64,000 nucleotides of DNA from Bdellovibrio sp. ZAP7 (GTDB lineage Bacteria; Bdellovibrionota; UBA1018; CAIMNF01). The stretch spans positions 33,660 through 97,659 of the forward strand of contig CAMCGZ010000009.1 in assembly GCA_945874535.1 (NCBI GenBank), given 5' to 3'. The position numbers and the translations under genes were made by a program. Of the stretch, positions 25,288 through 33,889 are shown piece by piece; positions within the stretch are counted from its first letter, which is position 1, and each line of letters begins with the position of its first letter. Under the pieces are notes generated by a model. It was not told the DNA's origin. It saw nothing but the letters and a program-made list of their open reading frames with translations, and did no database searches.

Positions 25288-26547
25288 ATGCCACATACGA
25301 AACGAACCGCTCACATCGCACTCACCTCCCATCCCGGCCAGAAGAAGGATGTCGCAGCCCTTGAAATCCAATGGGGAGCCAAAACCCCGAAGGAAAGGGG
25401 CCCTCTCATTGCAACGAATACCAATCCCTTGCAACGGAACGCCATCGGTGCGCATTCGGGGTCTTACTCGGTGTACCGGGCTTTGGCGATGGCCGCGGGA
25501 AAGCTGGCGGAAGACTTCAAGCCCGACTTGACGAACACCGAACCGGTCGAAAAAATCGGCCCGCATCCGAGCTGGAAAGATCCGAAAAAAATCGTCTCGC
25601 TCGATCCGTGGGGCGCGGATATCGCCACGGTTTATAAAAAAGAACTCAAAGCCGGGTATGACATCCGTCCCAGCATAGCCGTGACCAAGGCTCACATTCG
25701 CATGGCGGAGTTGGACGAATTGTTCAAAAAGGGCGAACTGAAGGTGGACGGTAAGATTGTAAAATCTTCCCACGATGTCAGCGTGACGAAAGCCGCGATC
25801 GAACCGGTCTGGTATCTCCCGGCTGTGGCCGAGCGTTTCGGTACCACCGAGGGCGAGCTTCGCAAGGTGCTCTTCCAGGAAACCGGTGGAATGTTCCCCG
25901 AACTCGTCACGAGGCATGACCTGAAAGCATTCATGCCTCCCATCGGATCGACTTCGGTTTACATCTTCGGAGACGTCAAAGCGATCACCGATCCGAAAAA
26001 AGAACTCACCGTCCGGGTGCACGACGAGTGCAACGGTTCGGATGTGTTCGGCTCGGACATCTGCACTTGTCGTCCGTATCTCGTTCACGGCATTGAAGAA
26101 TCCATCAAAACCGCTCAAAAAGGCGGCGCCGGAGTCATTGTTTATTACCGCAAGGAGGGGCGCGCACTCGGGGAAGTGACCAAATTCCTGGTATACAACG
26201 CACGCAAACGCCAAAAAGGCGGTGACTCGGCCAGTACCTACTTCCTCCGTACCGAATGTGTGGCCGGAGTCCAGGACATGCGCTTCCAGCAAATGATGCC
26301 GGACGTCCTTCATTGGCTCGGGATCACCCGGATCACCAATTTCGTTTCCATGTCGAACATGAAGTACGATGCCGTGGTACAGAGCGGGATCAAAATCATC
26401 AACCGGATCGAGATTCCTGCAGACCGGATCCCTGCCGATGCTTCTGTGGAAATGGAGGCAAAGAAAGCAGCTGGATATTTCACCCCGGGAAAGGTGAAGA
26501 AAAGCGGAGAACTGAAAAAGGTCAAAGGACGGGGTCTTTTCGAATGA
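25288..26547 (+). CDS. URC1-like GTP-cyclohydrolase-II-family protein (uracil catabolism)
   Basis: A 419-residue protein related to GTP cyclohydrolase II but much longer than RibA (about 200). The RibA-like part is C-terminal: HDECNGSDVFGSDICTC keeps the Cys-x10-Cys-x-Cys zinc site, YYRKEGRALGEVTKF corresponds to the RQEGRGIGL catalytic segment, and VSMSNMKYDAVVQSG to the TNNPxK region. The N-terminal 200 residues (LIATNTNPLQRNAIGAHSGSYSVYRAL, split) are the extension typical of URC1. In the yeast URC route URC1 is needed to open the pyrimidine ring starting from a uracil nucleotide. The tight pairing with URC4 supports this role over riboflavin synthesis, as does the absence of other rib genes. 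Confidence 0.88.
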   Translation: MPHTKRTAHIALTSHPGQKKDVAALEIQWGAKTPKERGPLIATNTNPLQRNAIGAHSGSYSVYRALAMAAGKLAEDFKPDLTNTEPVEKIGPHPSWKDPKKIVSLDPWGADIATVYKKELKAGYDIRPSIAVTKAHIRMAELDELFKKGELKVDGKIVKSSHDVSVTKAAIEPVWYLPAVAERFGTTEGELRKVLFQETGGMFPELVTRHDLKAFMPPIGSTSVYIFGDVKAITDPKKELTVRVHDECNGSDVFGSDICTCRPYLVHGIEESIKTAQKGGAGVIVYYRKEGRALGEVTKFLVYNARKRQKGGDSASTYFLRTECVAGVQDMRFQQMMPDVLHWLGITRITNFVSMSNMKYDAVVQSGIKIINRIEIPADRIPADASVEMEAKKAAGYFTPGKVKKSGELKKVKGRGLFE

Positions 26548-27743
26548 AAGGCACCGCTGCTGAGCTCGATCATCTGCTTTCACCTCAGGCGGTGCGGGAG
26601 CGTTCGCGCCGTCTTTACGACCTGGCACTCGAGGGCAAGGGACACTTCCGGATCCATCCCGAAAAACTCACGGAGGTGGCCGCATTCGTCCTAGAAGTGA
26701 CCCGCGAGAACTACCCCGATCTCACCATTCCCTTTCACTCCCGTTTCGGACACTTCCGGGCCGGAGGTGTGGACCGCCTTCGAACGGTGATCGAATCCGC
26801 CGGAGTGAGCGATCCCGAGGAACGGGCCCGGATCCTGATCGAGCTCGGAATCGTCTCCGTTTTGCTCGATGCCGGTGCCGGAATGGCCTGGAAATACAGA
26901 GATCCCTTCACAGACGGTCGGATTTTTTCCAAATCGGAAGGACTTGCGATCGCCTCACTCGACCTCTTCCGCAAAGGGAGATTCCACTCTGAGGGACGGA
27001 TCGGTGCCGATGCCGGAGGATTGAAACGATTCTCGGCAAAAGATCTTGAGCACGGGTTCCAGGTTTCATCGGACAACCCTCTGCTCGGCGTCGAAGGGCG
27101 AGTGGCACTCTTGAACCGCTTGGGAGAGATCTTCGAGGGTTCGCGTCCCGGCGTGCTGCTGGATGAATGGTTAAAAGAGGCGAATGCCGGCACTCTTCCG
27201 GCCGAGCGGATCTTGAAGAGCGTGCTGCTCCGACTCGGGCCCATTTGGCCCGGCCGGATCGAGCTGAACGGAGTGAACCTCGGCGACTGCTGGGAGCACC
27301 CGGCGCTCGGAACACCCGGGACTCCTTCAGCCCTCATTCCCTTTCACAAGCTATCCCAATGGATGAGCTACTCCCTGATGGAGCCGCTGATGGAGCTCGG
27401 AGTGCGCATCCAGGACCTCGACTCGATGACGGGACTGCCTGAATACCGGAACGGCGGACTGCTACTCGATTCCGGATTGATCGAGCTCACTGATGAGCGC
27501 GATCGGGAACGCGAACACGCTCCCGGATCGGAACTGATTCTCGAGTGGAGGGCACTCACCGTCACACTCCTCGATCGCATCGGTGAAGAGGTCAGAAAAG
27601 CCCTCGGCAAAACCCGGGAAGAGCTCCCGCTGGTCAGGGTTCTCGAAGGGGGCACCTGGCACGCCGGAAGGCGTCTGGCTTCCCGACTCCGCTCGGACGG
27701 GGGTCCTCCGCTCAAGCTCCAGAGTGATGGAACCGTTTTCTAG
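26544..27743 (+). CDS. URC4-like protein (DUF1688), uracil catabolism
   Basis: A 399-residue protein starting in the URC1 stop (ATGA). It carries the long conserved blocks of DUF1688: YPDLTIPFHSRFGHFRAGG, VSVLLDAGAGMAWKYRD, FQVSSDNPLLGVEGRVALL, LGPIWPGRIELNGVNLGDCW, PFHKLSQWMSYSLMEPL and TGLPEYRNGGLLLDSG. URC4 (Urg3 in Schizosaccharomyces) is required for uracil use as nitrogen source in yeasts; its exact reaction was unsettled as far as I know. The stop is followed by 44 AT-rich bases before the phosphoribosyltransferase gene, where an extra promoter might lie. Confidence 0.9.
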   Translation: MKGTAAELDHLLSPQAVRERSRRLYDLALEGKGHFRIHPEKLTEVAAFVLEVTRENYPDLTIPFHSRFGHFRAGGVDRLRTVIESAGVSDPEERARILIELGIVSVLLDAGAGMAWKYRDPFTDGRIFSKSEGLAIASLDLFRKGRFHSEGRIGADAGGLKRFSAKDLEHGFQVSSDNPLLGVEGRVALLNRLGEIFEGSRPGVLLDEWLKEANAGTLPAERILKSVLLRLGPIWPGRIELNGVNLGDCWEHPALGTPGTPSALIPFHKLSQWMSYSLMEPLMELGVRIQDLDSMTGLPEYRNGGLLLDSGLIELTDERDREREHAPGSELILEWRALTVTLLDRIGEEVRKALGKTREELPLVRVLEGGTWHAGRRLASRLRSDGGPPLKLQSDGTVF

Positions 27744-27787
27744 CTTGTATTTTAGACTGAAATTTAACTCCCGAAGGAACAGAGATC

Positions 27788-28459
27788 ATGGCCAAAACCA
27801 AGAAAAAATCAGCAAAAACCCCGCATCCGACCGTGACCATCCTCGAGCACCCGGTGCTCCAGCACAAGCTGTCGATTCTCCGTGACAAAAACATCTCCTC
27901 GATGGCATTCCGCCAAATCGTCGAAGAAATGAGCCAGATGATGGCCTACGAAGCCACCCGCGATCTGCGGATGGGACTCTCCACAGTCGAGACTCCTCTC
28001 GAGAAGACCCAGTCTCCCAAGATCACCGAAACTTTCACCATTGTGGCCATTCTTCGCGCGGGCCTCGGCATGCTGAACGGAATGATGAAGATCCTCCCCT
28101 TCGCAACGGTCGGACATATCGGGATCTACCGCGACCGTTTTGTGAACGCCACCGTCGAATACTACCTGCGTTTGCCAAAGAACGTGAAGGGTCAGCGCGT
28201 TTTGTTGCTCGATCCGATGCTCGCCACCGGAGATACCGCTTGCGCGGCCATCGAAAGACTGAAGGAGTACGGTGTGGGACAAATCCGGCTCCTGACCCTC
28301 CTTGCGGCTCCACAGGGCATTCGAAAGATCCATGCGAACTTTCCGGATGTGGAGATCGTCACGGTCAGTCTCGAGCGCGAATTGAATAAAAAAGGTTACA
28401 TCCTTCCCGGTATGGGTGATGCGGGCGATCGTCTCTACGATACGGTCCATTACTCATGA
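27788..28459 (+). CDS. upp: Uracil phosphoribosyltransferase
   Basis: A 223-residue enzyme converting uracil and PRPP to UMP. The PRPP-binding motif is RVLLLDPMLATGDTACAA near residue 140; ILRAGLGMLNGM and KKGYILPGMGDAGDRLY, which binds uracil, complete the signature. A lysine-rich N-terminal extension (MAKTKKKSAKT) precedes the fold. AAGGA before the ATG marks the start. In yeast the equivalent enzyme (URC6/FUR1) is an essential step of the URC route because the pathway starts from the nucleotide. Here its place directly after URC1-URC4 argues for a catabolic as well as salvage role. Confidence 0.95.
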   Translation: MAKTKKKSAKTPHPTVTILEHPVLQHKLSILRDKNISSMAFRQIVEEMSQMMAYEATRDLRMGLSTVETPLEKTQSPKITETFTIVAILRAGLGMLNGMMKILPFATVGHIGIYRDRFVNATVEYYLRLPKNVKGQRVLLLDPMLATGDTACAAIERLKEYGVGQIRLLTLLAAPQGIRKIHANFPDVEIVTVSLERELNKKGYILPGMGDAGDRLYDTVHYS

Positions 28460-29073
28460 CCCCGGAAACCGTCATGCTCATCGGAATCTCGGGAGGCAGC
28501 GGCTCGGGGAAAACCACCTTCGCCCGGATGCTCAATGACTATCTCAATTCCACCCGCGGTGAGGGGTTCTCTGCGATTCTGGCGCAGGATCACTACTACA
28601 TCGACCAGTCCGCCCGGTTCAAAGAGGACGGGGACCCATCGGTGAATTTCGACCACCCTTCGGCCATCGAATTCCCGCTCCTGAGCCGCCATCTCGAGCA
28701 ACTCCGTCTCAAAAAGCCGGTGGAAGTCCCGATCTACGATTTCGTAACCCACACCCGGAAGAACGAGACCACTCCGTTTCCACCCCGCCCGGTGGTCATT
28801 GTGGATGGAATGCTTCTGCTTTCACAGGCCATTGTACGCCCCTGGCTCGATCACAGTATCTACGTCGATGCACCCGAGTCGGTCCGCTACGAACGCCGTC
28901 TCCGTCGGGATGTCACCGAAAGAGGGCGGACTCCCGATGGCGTGGAACGCCAGTTCCGGGCCCAGGTGAAACCCATGCACGATGAATTCATCGAACCTTC
29001 CAGAAGGTATGCATCCCTTCTGGTCGATGGAACGCGGGATTTCGCACCGGTCATCGCAGGATTGCGCCTCTGA
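28456..29073 (+). CDS. udk: Uridine kinase
   Basis: A 205-residue P-loop kinase: GISGGSGSGKTTFARML near residues 7-22, QDHYYIDQS and VNFDHPSAIEFPLL (nucleoside-binding), then VDGMLLLSQAIVRPWLD. These match uridine/cytidine kinases, which phosphorylate uridine to UMP with ATP. It starts inside the upp stop (ATGA). It would feed ribonucleosides into the same UMP pool that the URC enzymes are thought to consume. The 52-base gap after it contains the ahcY promoter candidate. Confidence 0.93.
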   Translation: MTPETVMLIGISGGSGSGKTTFARMLNDYLNSTRGEGFSAILAQDHYYIDQSARFKEDGDPSVNFDHPSAIEFPLLSRHLEQLRLKKPVEVPIYDFVTHTRKNETTPFPPRPVVIVDGMLLLSQAIVRPWLDHSIYVDAPESVRYERRLRRDVTERGRTPDGVERQFRAQVKPMHDEFIEPSRRYASLLVDGTRDFAPVIAGLRL

Positions 29074-29088
29074 AATCGAGCTGTTTGC

Positions 29089-29117
29089 TTGAGTTCCGCG
29101 TCAATTTCAGGTAAGTT
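29089..29117 (+). promoter_or_regulatory. Candidate promoter of ahcY, start-proximal
   Basis: TTGAGT (29089-29094), 17 bases, TAAGTT (29112-29117), then 8 bases to the ATG. A weak AGGTAAG lies 10 or more bases from the start, mostly inside the -10, so it would not be transcribed into a useful leader. No SAH riboswitch fits in this gap. Confidence 0.45.
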
Positions 29118-29125
29118 CGCGACAT

Positions 29126-30469
29126 ATGAACACAGGATTCTCGACCGGTCACTACAAGCAAAACCCCAACATGCTCCAATACAAGGTGCGCGATATCACC
29201 TTGGCCGATTGGGGTCGTAAGGAAATCAAACTCGCTGAAGCCGAGATGCCCGGACTCATGTCCCTCCGCCGGGAATTCGGTCCTTCCAAGCCTCTGAAGG
29301 GCGCACGGATTGCCGGTTGCCTGCACATGACCATCCAGACTGCGGTTCTCATCGAAACCCTGGTCGAACTCGGTGCTGAAGTCACCTGGTCTTCCTGCAA
29401 CATCTTTTCGACCCAGGACCATGCGGCTGCGGCAATCGCAGCGGCCGGCATTCCGGTCTATGCCTGGAAGGGGCAAACCGAAGAAGAGTTCATGTGGTGT
29501 ATCGACCAGACCGTATTCTTCGGCGATAAGAACCGTCCACTCAACATGATCCTCGATGACGGTGGAGACCTCACCGGTCTCGTCCTCACCCAGTACCCTG
29601 CTCTCTATGAAGGGATCCGCGGGATCTCTGAAGAGACCACCACTGGCGTACACCGCCTGCACGAGCTCGAACGCCTCGGAAAGCTCCCCGTTCCGTGCAT
29701 CAACGTGAACGACTCGGTGACCAAGTCCAAGTTCGATAACAAATACGGTTGCCGCGAATCTTGCGTGGACGCGATTCGCAGGGCCACTGACGTCATGATC
29801 GCAGGAAAAGTCGCGGTTGTAGCCGGTTTCGGCGATGTCGGCAAAGGTTCGGCAGATTCCCTCAGTGGCGCCGGTGCCCGCGTAATCGTGACCGAGATCG
29901 ATCCTATTTGTGCCCTTCAGGCCGCGATGGAAGGCTACGAAGTGAAGAAGATGGACGATGTGATCGGGATTGCCGATATCGTCGTGACCGCCACCGGTTG
30001 CAAGGGCATCATCCAGGATCGCCACTTCAAGGCGATGAAGGACAAGACCATCGTTTGCAACATCGGGCACTTCGACATCGAAATCGACATGGCCTGGCTC
30101 AACAAGAACTACGGCCACACCAAAGACACCATCAAGCCCCAGGTGGATCTCTACACTCTCGACGGGAACAAGCAAGTCATCGTGCTGGCTGAAGGCCGCT
30201 TGGTGAACCTCGGATGCGCCACCGGTCACCCGAGCTTTGTGATGTCGAACTCGTTTGCGAACCAAACTCTCGCGCAGATCGAGCTTTGGGCGCATGCTTC
30301 GAAATACGAGAAAAAGGTCTACATGTTGCCGAAGCACCTGGACGAAAAAGTGGCCCGCCTCCATCTGGAGAAAATCGGAGTGGAGTTGGATGTACTGACC
30401 TCGGATCAGGCCCAATACCTCGGACTCCGTCCAGAAGGCCCCTATAAGCCCGAGTACTACCGCTACTGA
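29126..30469 (+). CDS. ahcY: Adenosylhomocysteinase
   Basis: AhcY hydrolyses S-adenosylhomocysteine to adenosine and homocysteine in the methyl cycle. The 447-residue product shows [30 protein letters not shown], the NAD site [14 protein letters not shown] near residue 235, [11 protein letters not shown] and the C-terminal KPEYYRY that reaches into the neighbouring subunit's cofactor site. Length and motifs are normal. It is probably a single-gene unit: promoter just upstream and a strong terminator 36 bases downstream. Confidence 0.97.
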   Translation: MNTGFSTGHYKQNPNMLQYKVRDITLADWGRKEIKLAEAEMPGLMSLRREFGPSKPLKGARIAGCLHMTIQTAVLIETLVELGAEVTWSSCNIFSTQDHAAAAIAAAGIPVYAWKGQTEEEFMWCIDQTVFFGDKNRPLNMILDDGGDLTGLVLTQYPALYEGIRGISEETTTGVHRLHELERLGKLPVPCINVNDSVTKSKFDNKYGCRESCVDAIRRATDVMIAGKVAVVAGFGDVGKGSADSLSGAGARVIVTEIDPICALQAAMEGYEVKKMDDVIGIADIVVTATGCKGIIQDRHFKAMKDKTIVCNIGHFDIEIDMAWLNKNYGHTKDTIKPQVDLYTLDGNKQVIVLAEGRLVNLGCATGHPSFVMSNSFANQTLAQIELWAHASKYEKKVYMLPKHLDEKVARLHLEKIGVELDVLTSDQAQYLGLRPEGPYKPEYYRY

Positions 30470-30504
30470 TCCTGCTGACCTAAGTCCTTGATCTCAAGAG
30501 CAAT

Positions 30505-30546
30505 AGCCCCTGGCATCCTCCCGGTTGTCAGGGGCTTCTTCTTTTT
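30505..30546 (+). terminator. Rho-independent terminator after ahcY
   Basis: AGCCCCTG (30505-30512) pairs with CAGGGGCT (30529-30536) over a 16-base loop, followed by TCTTCTTTTT. It is the only classical stem-plus-T-tract terminator I can identify in the window. Confidence 0.85.
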
Positions 30547-30580
30547 GCAAGCATTTCACGCACTTCCGCTCAATTCGGTC

Positions 30581-30608
30581 TTGATTTTTTATTTATTCAC
30601 TGTATAAT
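30581..30608 (+). promoter_or_regulatory. Sigma70 promoter of the 30617 lipoprotein gene
   Basis: TTGATT (30581-30586), 16 bases, consensus TATAAT (30603-30608), and 8 bases to the ATG, in an AT-rich stretch. The clearest case of a promoter that abuts its start codon. Confidence 0.7.
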
Positions 30609-30616
30609 CCGCGACC

Positions 30617-30937
30617 ATGAAATCCAAAACCCCTCTGATCGCCCTGATGGCCTGCTTGTTGCTCTCCGCCTGCGGAGTCGCGACCACGGCCAATTCCCAC
30701 CTCGGCAATCTCGACCAGACCTCGCAGAAGATGCTCGATGAACTGAAGAGCAGCCGGGAACAACTCGAGGTCGCCACCCGCCAGTCCGAGCGGATCGCGG
30801 ACGCCTTGGTGGCCTTGAAGGACCTCGGCTTCGATCTGGTCAAAATGCTGCAGTCCACTTTCGCACCCAAACCGTCCGGAACCACGGACAACATCGACGA
30901 TGTTTTGAATCAAACCCAGGAGGTCTCTCATGAATAA
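30617..30937 (+). CDS. Small helical lipoprotein
   Basis: A 106-residue product with signal peptide and lipobox LLSAC (Cys at 18). The mature part (SHLGNLDQTSQKML and on) is strongly helical with heptad-like spacing, suggesting a short coiled coil as in Lpp or phage-like spanin lipoproteins, then an acidic tail. No family is recognised. It precedes and overlaps by 8 bases another exported-protein gene. Confidence 0.65.
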   Translation: MKSKTPLIALMACLLLSACGVATTANSHLGNLDQTSQKMLDELKSSREQLEVATRQSERIADALVALKDLGFDLVKMLQSTFAPKPSGTTDNIDDVLNQTQEVSHE

Positions 30938-31577
30938 GGGTCTGCTTTTGTCTTGGTTGCTTCCTTTATCGATCCTCGCAACTGATGCCCGCGCTGTGGA
31001 AATCGCAGAACACCACTGCGTCGAGGCGCGGATCGATGCCGTCCACACTCTCTTCACCCGGTACCCGGACTATGCCACGATGCCCGGATCGGCCTATACG
31101 GTCGGCCTGGCCGGAGCGAAAATCGATCTGATCAAAATGATCAAGTCCCAGGCGAAAAGAGTCAGTGAATCCGGGCGTGACACGAAGAACCTGGTCTGGA
31201 TCGTGCTCCAACCGGCTCTGGTGGAAGACTCCAAATTCTACCCGCGCTTCCTTCTCGATTGTTCGGTCAATTGGAATGATGTCTCTTCCTTCAAACAAAA
31301 TTGCGCACTCCAGAAGGAGAAACAACACTACGGCCTCGACGATCTGACCATCGCGATCGACGTCAAGGAGCAGGACACCGCCTGCAAACCCCACGAGACC
31401 GGAATCCGTCTCCGGATCAATATCACCGGAAACAACAAGGAGATTGCCGAAATCAAAAAGGCCACGCTTGCTCCGGCAGGAGTGCTGGCTCCCCTGATCT
31501 CGGCACTTTTCGATGAGGATGCCTTCTTCAGGAACTACTTCCGCAACATTTACGACAAGTGGATCAAGACTCTTTGA
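30930..31577 (+). CDS. Exported protein of unknown function
   Basis: A 215-residue protein with signal peptide (MNKGLLLSWLLPLSILATDARA, cleavage near 22). Mature Cys residues are at HHCVEAR, LLDCSVN, QNCALQ and TACKPH, an even number that would suit disulfides in the periplasm. The ATG follows AGGAGG at ideal spacing, inside the upstream gene. Family unknown. Its last 14 bases overlap the convergent UDP-glucuronate decarboxylase gene. Confidence 0.65.
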   Translation: MNKGLLLSWLLPLSILATDARAVEIAEHHCVEARIDAVHTLFTRYPDYATMPGSAYTVGLAGAKIDLIKMIKSQAKRVSESGRDTKNLVWIVLQPALVEDSKFYPRFLLDCSVNWNDVSSFKQNCALQKEKQHYGLDDLTIAIDVKEQDTACKPHETGIRLRINITGNNKEIAEIKKATLAPAGVLAPLISALFDEDAFFRNYFRNIYDKWIKTL

Positions 31578-32517
31578 TTTCGCGGTTCTTGAAGTAATCG
31601 AGAGTCAACCGAAGTCCTTCTTCGAGATCAACGCGGGGACTCCAATCCAGGAGCTTTCCTGCGAGTGTGATGTCGGGCTTCCGTTGTTTGGGATCATCTC
31701 CGGGCAGAGGCTTGAAGACGAGATCTCCTGCTGAAGGGATCAGTTGACCGACCTTCCCGGCGAACTCGAGGATGGTGAACTCCCCCGGATTGCCTAGATT
31801 GACCGGTCCTGTGTGGTCGACGCCCATGAATCGCACGATCCCTTCGACCAGATCGGACACATACTGGAAGCTCCGGGTCTGTCGTCCATCGCCGTAAATG
31901 GTGAGAGCTTGCCCGCGCAGGGCCTGAAACATGAGATTCGTCACCACTCGACCGTCTTCGGGATCCATTCTCGGTCCGTAAGTATTGAAGATCCGGATCA
32001 CGCGGATCGGAACCCCTTTTGAGCGGTGATAGGCAAAACAAAGCGCTTCTCCATACCGCTTGCCTTCGTCATAAATGGAGCGGACACCGATCGGATTCAC
32101 ATTCCCCCAATACCCCTCGGGTTGAGGATGAACCAGCGGATCGCCGTACACTTCCGAAGTCGATGCGAAAAAAAACGAGGCTCCGGCCTTTGCGCAGAGA
32201 TCAAGGAGTTTTCGTGTACCTTCCCCGTTCACTAGCAGGGTCTCGATCGGACGGGCATCGTATTTGGGCGGTGAAGCCGGAGATGCAAAATGCATGATCC
32301 AATCCCACTTTTGAGATTGGAGTTCCTCCGGCAAATCCATCGACACATCGGCCTGTACAAAACGGAACGCCGGGTGGCTTTCAAATGCGGTCAGATTCAC
32401 CGACCGACCGGTGCAGAGATTATCCACCCCGACCACTTCGAATCCATCATTCAACAGACGCTCGGCCAAGTGGCTCCCGACAAAGCCGGCAGCACCGGTC
32501 AGGAGGACCCGCTTCAT
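31564..32517 (-). CDS. UDP-glucuronate decarboxylase (UDP-xylose synthase) family
   Basis: A 317-residue extended short-chain dehydrogenase. The NAD motif VLLTGAAGFVGSHLAERL is at the N-terminus, FFFASTSEVYGDP supplies the catalytic Ser/Thr, and SIYDEGKRYGEAL the Tyr-x3-Lys in the context typical of UDP-glucuronate decarboxylases. RVIRIFNTYGPRM and TRSFQYVSDLVEGI follow. It should turn UDP-glucuronate into UDP-xylose. Its start overlaps the UDP-glucose dehydrogenase stop (ATGA), so the two enzymes form a two-step operon. A longer in-frame start is rejected because it would precede the Rossmann motif with unrelated residues. Confidence 0.88.
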   Translation of the reverse strand: MKRVLLTGAAGFVGSHLAERLLNDGFEVVGVDNLCTGRSVNLTAFESHPAFRFVQADVSMDLPEELQSQKWDWIMHFASPASPPKYDARPIETLLVNGEGTRKLLDLCAKAGASFFFASTSEVYGDPLVHPQPEGYWGNVNPIGVRSIYDEGKRYGEALCFAYHRSKGVPIRVIRIFNTYGPRMDPEDGRVVTNLMFQALRGQALTIYGDGRQTRSFQYVSDLVEGIVRFMGVDHTGPVNLGNPGEFTILEFAGKVGQLIPSAGDLVFKPLPGDDPKQRKPDITLAGKLLDWSPRVDLEEGLRLTLDYFKNREIKES

Positions 32518-33881
32518 CGGTTGGACCTCCCGAGAGTCAGAAGACGGATCCCGGCGGCGGACAAAGCTTTTCCATCCATGAGACCCCGACCGTCCAGGAC
32601 CAACTTCTGTTTCATTTTCGGTGCGAGCGCCTCGAAATCCAGGGTACGGAACTCTGGCCACTCGGTGACCAGGATCACTGCGTCGGCCTCATCGAATACC
32701 GACTCAGCCGAATCGACCAGTTCGAGTTCGAGCGACTTCCATTCGATCCGGGCACGTCCGTTGGCAACAGGATCGAATCCCACCACCTTCGCTCCGCGAT
32801 CGATCAGTTTTGTAGCGATCTCGTGGGCGGGTGCGTCCCGCAGGTCATCGGTGAAAGGCTTGAAGGCAAGACCGAGAATACCGATCTTGCGACCCTTCAG
32901 GATTTTCAATTCTGAAAGCAGGATTTCGACCATCCGGATCCTTTGCCTGAAGTTCACCGAACGGGCAGCCTCGGTGATCTGCATGTTGAGTCCGTATTCT
33001 TTCCCAGTTGCGATCAAGGCTGCGGTGTCCTTGCCGAAACACGAACCACCCCAACCGATCCCGGCCTGAAGAAACCGGTTTCCGATCCGGGAGTCGAGAC
33101 CGATCCCGCGCGCCACATGCTGGATGTCGGCGCCGACCTTCTCTGAAAGCTCGGCAATCTCGTTGATGAAGGAGATTTTCAGGGCCAGAAAGGCATTAGC
33201 GGCATACTTGATCAGTTCCGCAGATTGAAGATCACTGGTCAGGAAAGGAACCGCACGAAACCCTTCCGGACGGCGTAAAAAATGAGGCGACTCGAAAGTC
33301 TGTTCAAGCAGTGGCTGATACAGGCGGCGAAGCACTTCAAGTGCCTCGGGCTCGTCCGAGCCGACCACCACGCGATCGGCGTAAAGCATGTCAGAAAGAG
33401 CGGATCCCTCACGGAGAAACTCCGGATTCGAGGCCACCGAGAAACGGGTACGATCCGACCCTCGGACCCGATAGGCATCACGAACCAGACTTTCCACCCA
33501 ATTCCCGCTCCCGATCGGAACCGTGGACTTGTTCACAATCACGACGAAGGGATTGGAAATATGAGTCCCGATCAAATGTGCTGCCGATTTCAGGTAGCTC
33601 AGATTAGGATTCCCGTCAGGGAGCGAGGGAGTCCCGACTGCGATGAACACCACGTCTGCATTCTCGAGGGCTGCCCGGGCGTCAGTGGTGAACACCAGGT
33701 TCGGTGACGCGAGTTCCATCAACTCATCCAGATGCGGCTCGTAAATCGGGGATTTCCCCGCCTTCAGCGAAACGACTTTTGCCTCATCCACATCGAAGCA
33801 AGTCACCCGGTGACCGAGAAAGGCCAACGCCACCCCGGTGGTCAGACCGACATACCCTGTCCCAATTATCGCGACGTTCAT
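32514..33881 (-). CDS. ugd: UDP-glucose 6-dehydrogenase
   Basis: A 455-residue enzyme oxidising UDP-glucose to UDP-glucuronate with NAD. MNVAIIGTGYVGLTTGVALA is the N-terminal dinucleotide motif, and IGWGGSCFGKDTAAL near residue 260 contains the catalytic Cys. The C-terminal UDP-binding domain includes GILGLAFKPFTDDLRDAPA. GAGGG sits 6-7 bases before the ATG. It lies 8 bases after lysS in the same direction and is coupled to the decarboxylase gene, making a UDP-xylose branch likely for LPS or capsule. Confidence 0.94.
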   Translation of the reverse strand: MNVAIIGTGYVGLTTGVALAFLGHRVTCFDVDEAKVVSLKAGKSPIYEPHLDELMELASPNLVFTTDARAALENADVVFIAVGTPSLPDGNPNLSYLKSAAHLIGTHISNPFVVIVNKSTVPIGSGNWVESLVRDAYRVRGSDRTRFSVASNPEFLREGSALSDMLYADRVVVGSDEPEALEVLRRLYQPLLEQTFESPHFLRRPEGFRAVPFLTSDLQSAELIKYAANAFLALKISFINEIAELSEKVGADIQHVARGIGLDSRIGNRFLQAGIGWGGSCFGKDTAALIATGKEYGLNMQITEAARSVNFRQRIRMVEILLSELKILKGRKIGILGLAFKPFTDDLRDAPAHEIATKLIDRGAKVVGFDPVANGRARIEWKSLELELVDSAESVFDEADAVILVTEWPEFRTLDFEALAPKMKQKLVLDGRGLMDGKALSAAGIRLLTLGRSNR

Positions 33882-33889
33882 GGTATCCC

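Noticed and set aside
25288..26547. Riboflavin biosynthesis protein RibA
   Set aside because: The zinc site is shared, but the 200-residue N-terminal extension, the altered catalytic segment (EGRALGEV) and the DUF1688 partner point to URC1; no other rib gene is near.
25240..26628. A 462-codon open frame antisense to the URC1-like gene
   Set aside because: The plus strand has zinc-site and GCHII motifs; the antisense product is a His/Phe/Asp-rich shadow.
29074..29125. SAH or SAM riboswitch before ahcY
   Set aside because: Only 52 bases are available and most are taken by the promoter candidate; no pairing pattern of such a riboswitch is visible.
29051..30415. A 454-codon open frame antisense to ahcY
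   Set aside because: ahcY is unmistakable on the plus strand, and the antisense translation shows no domain or ribosome site.
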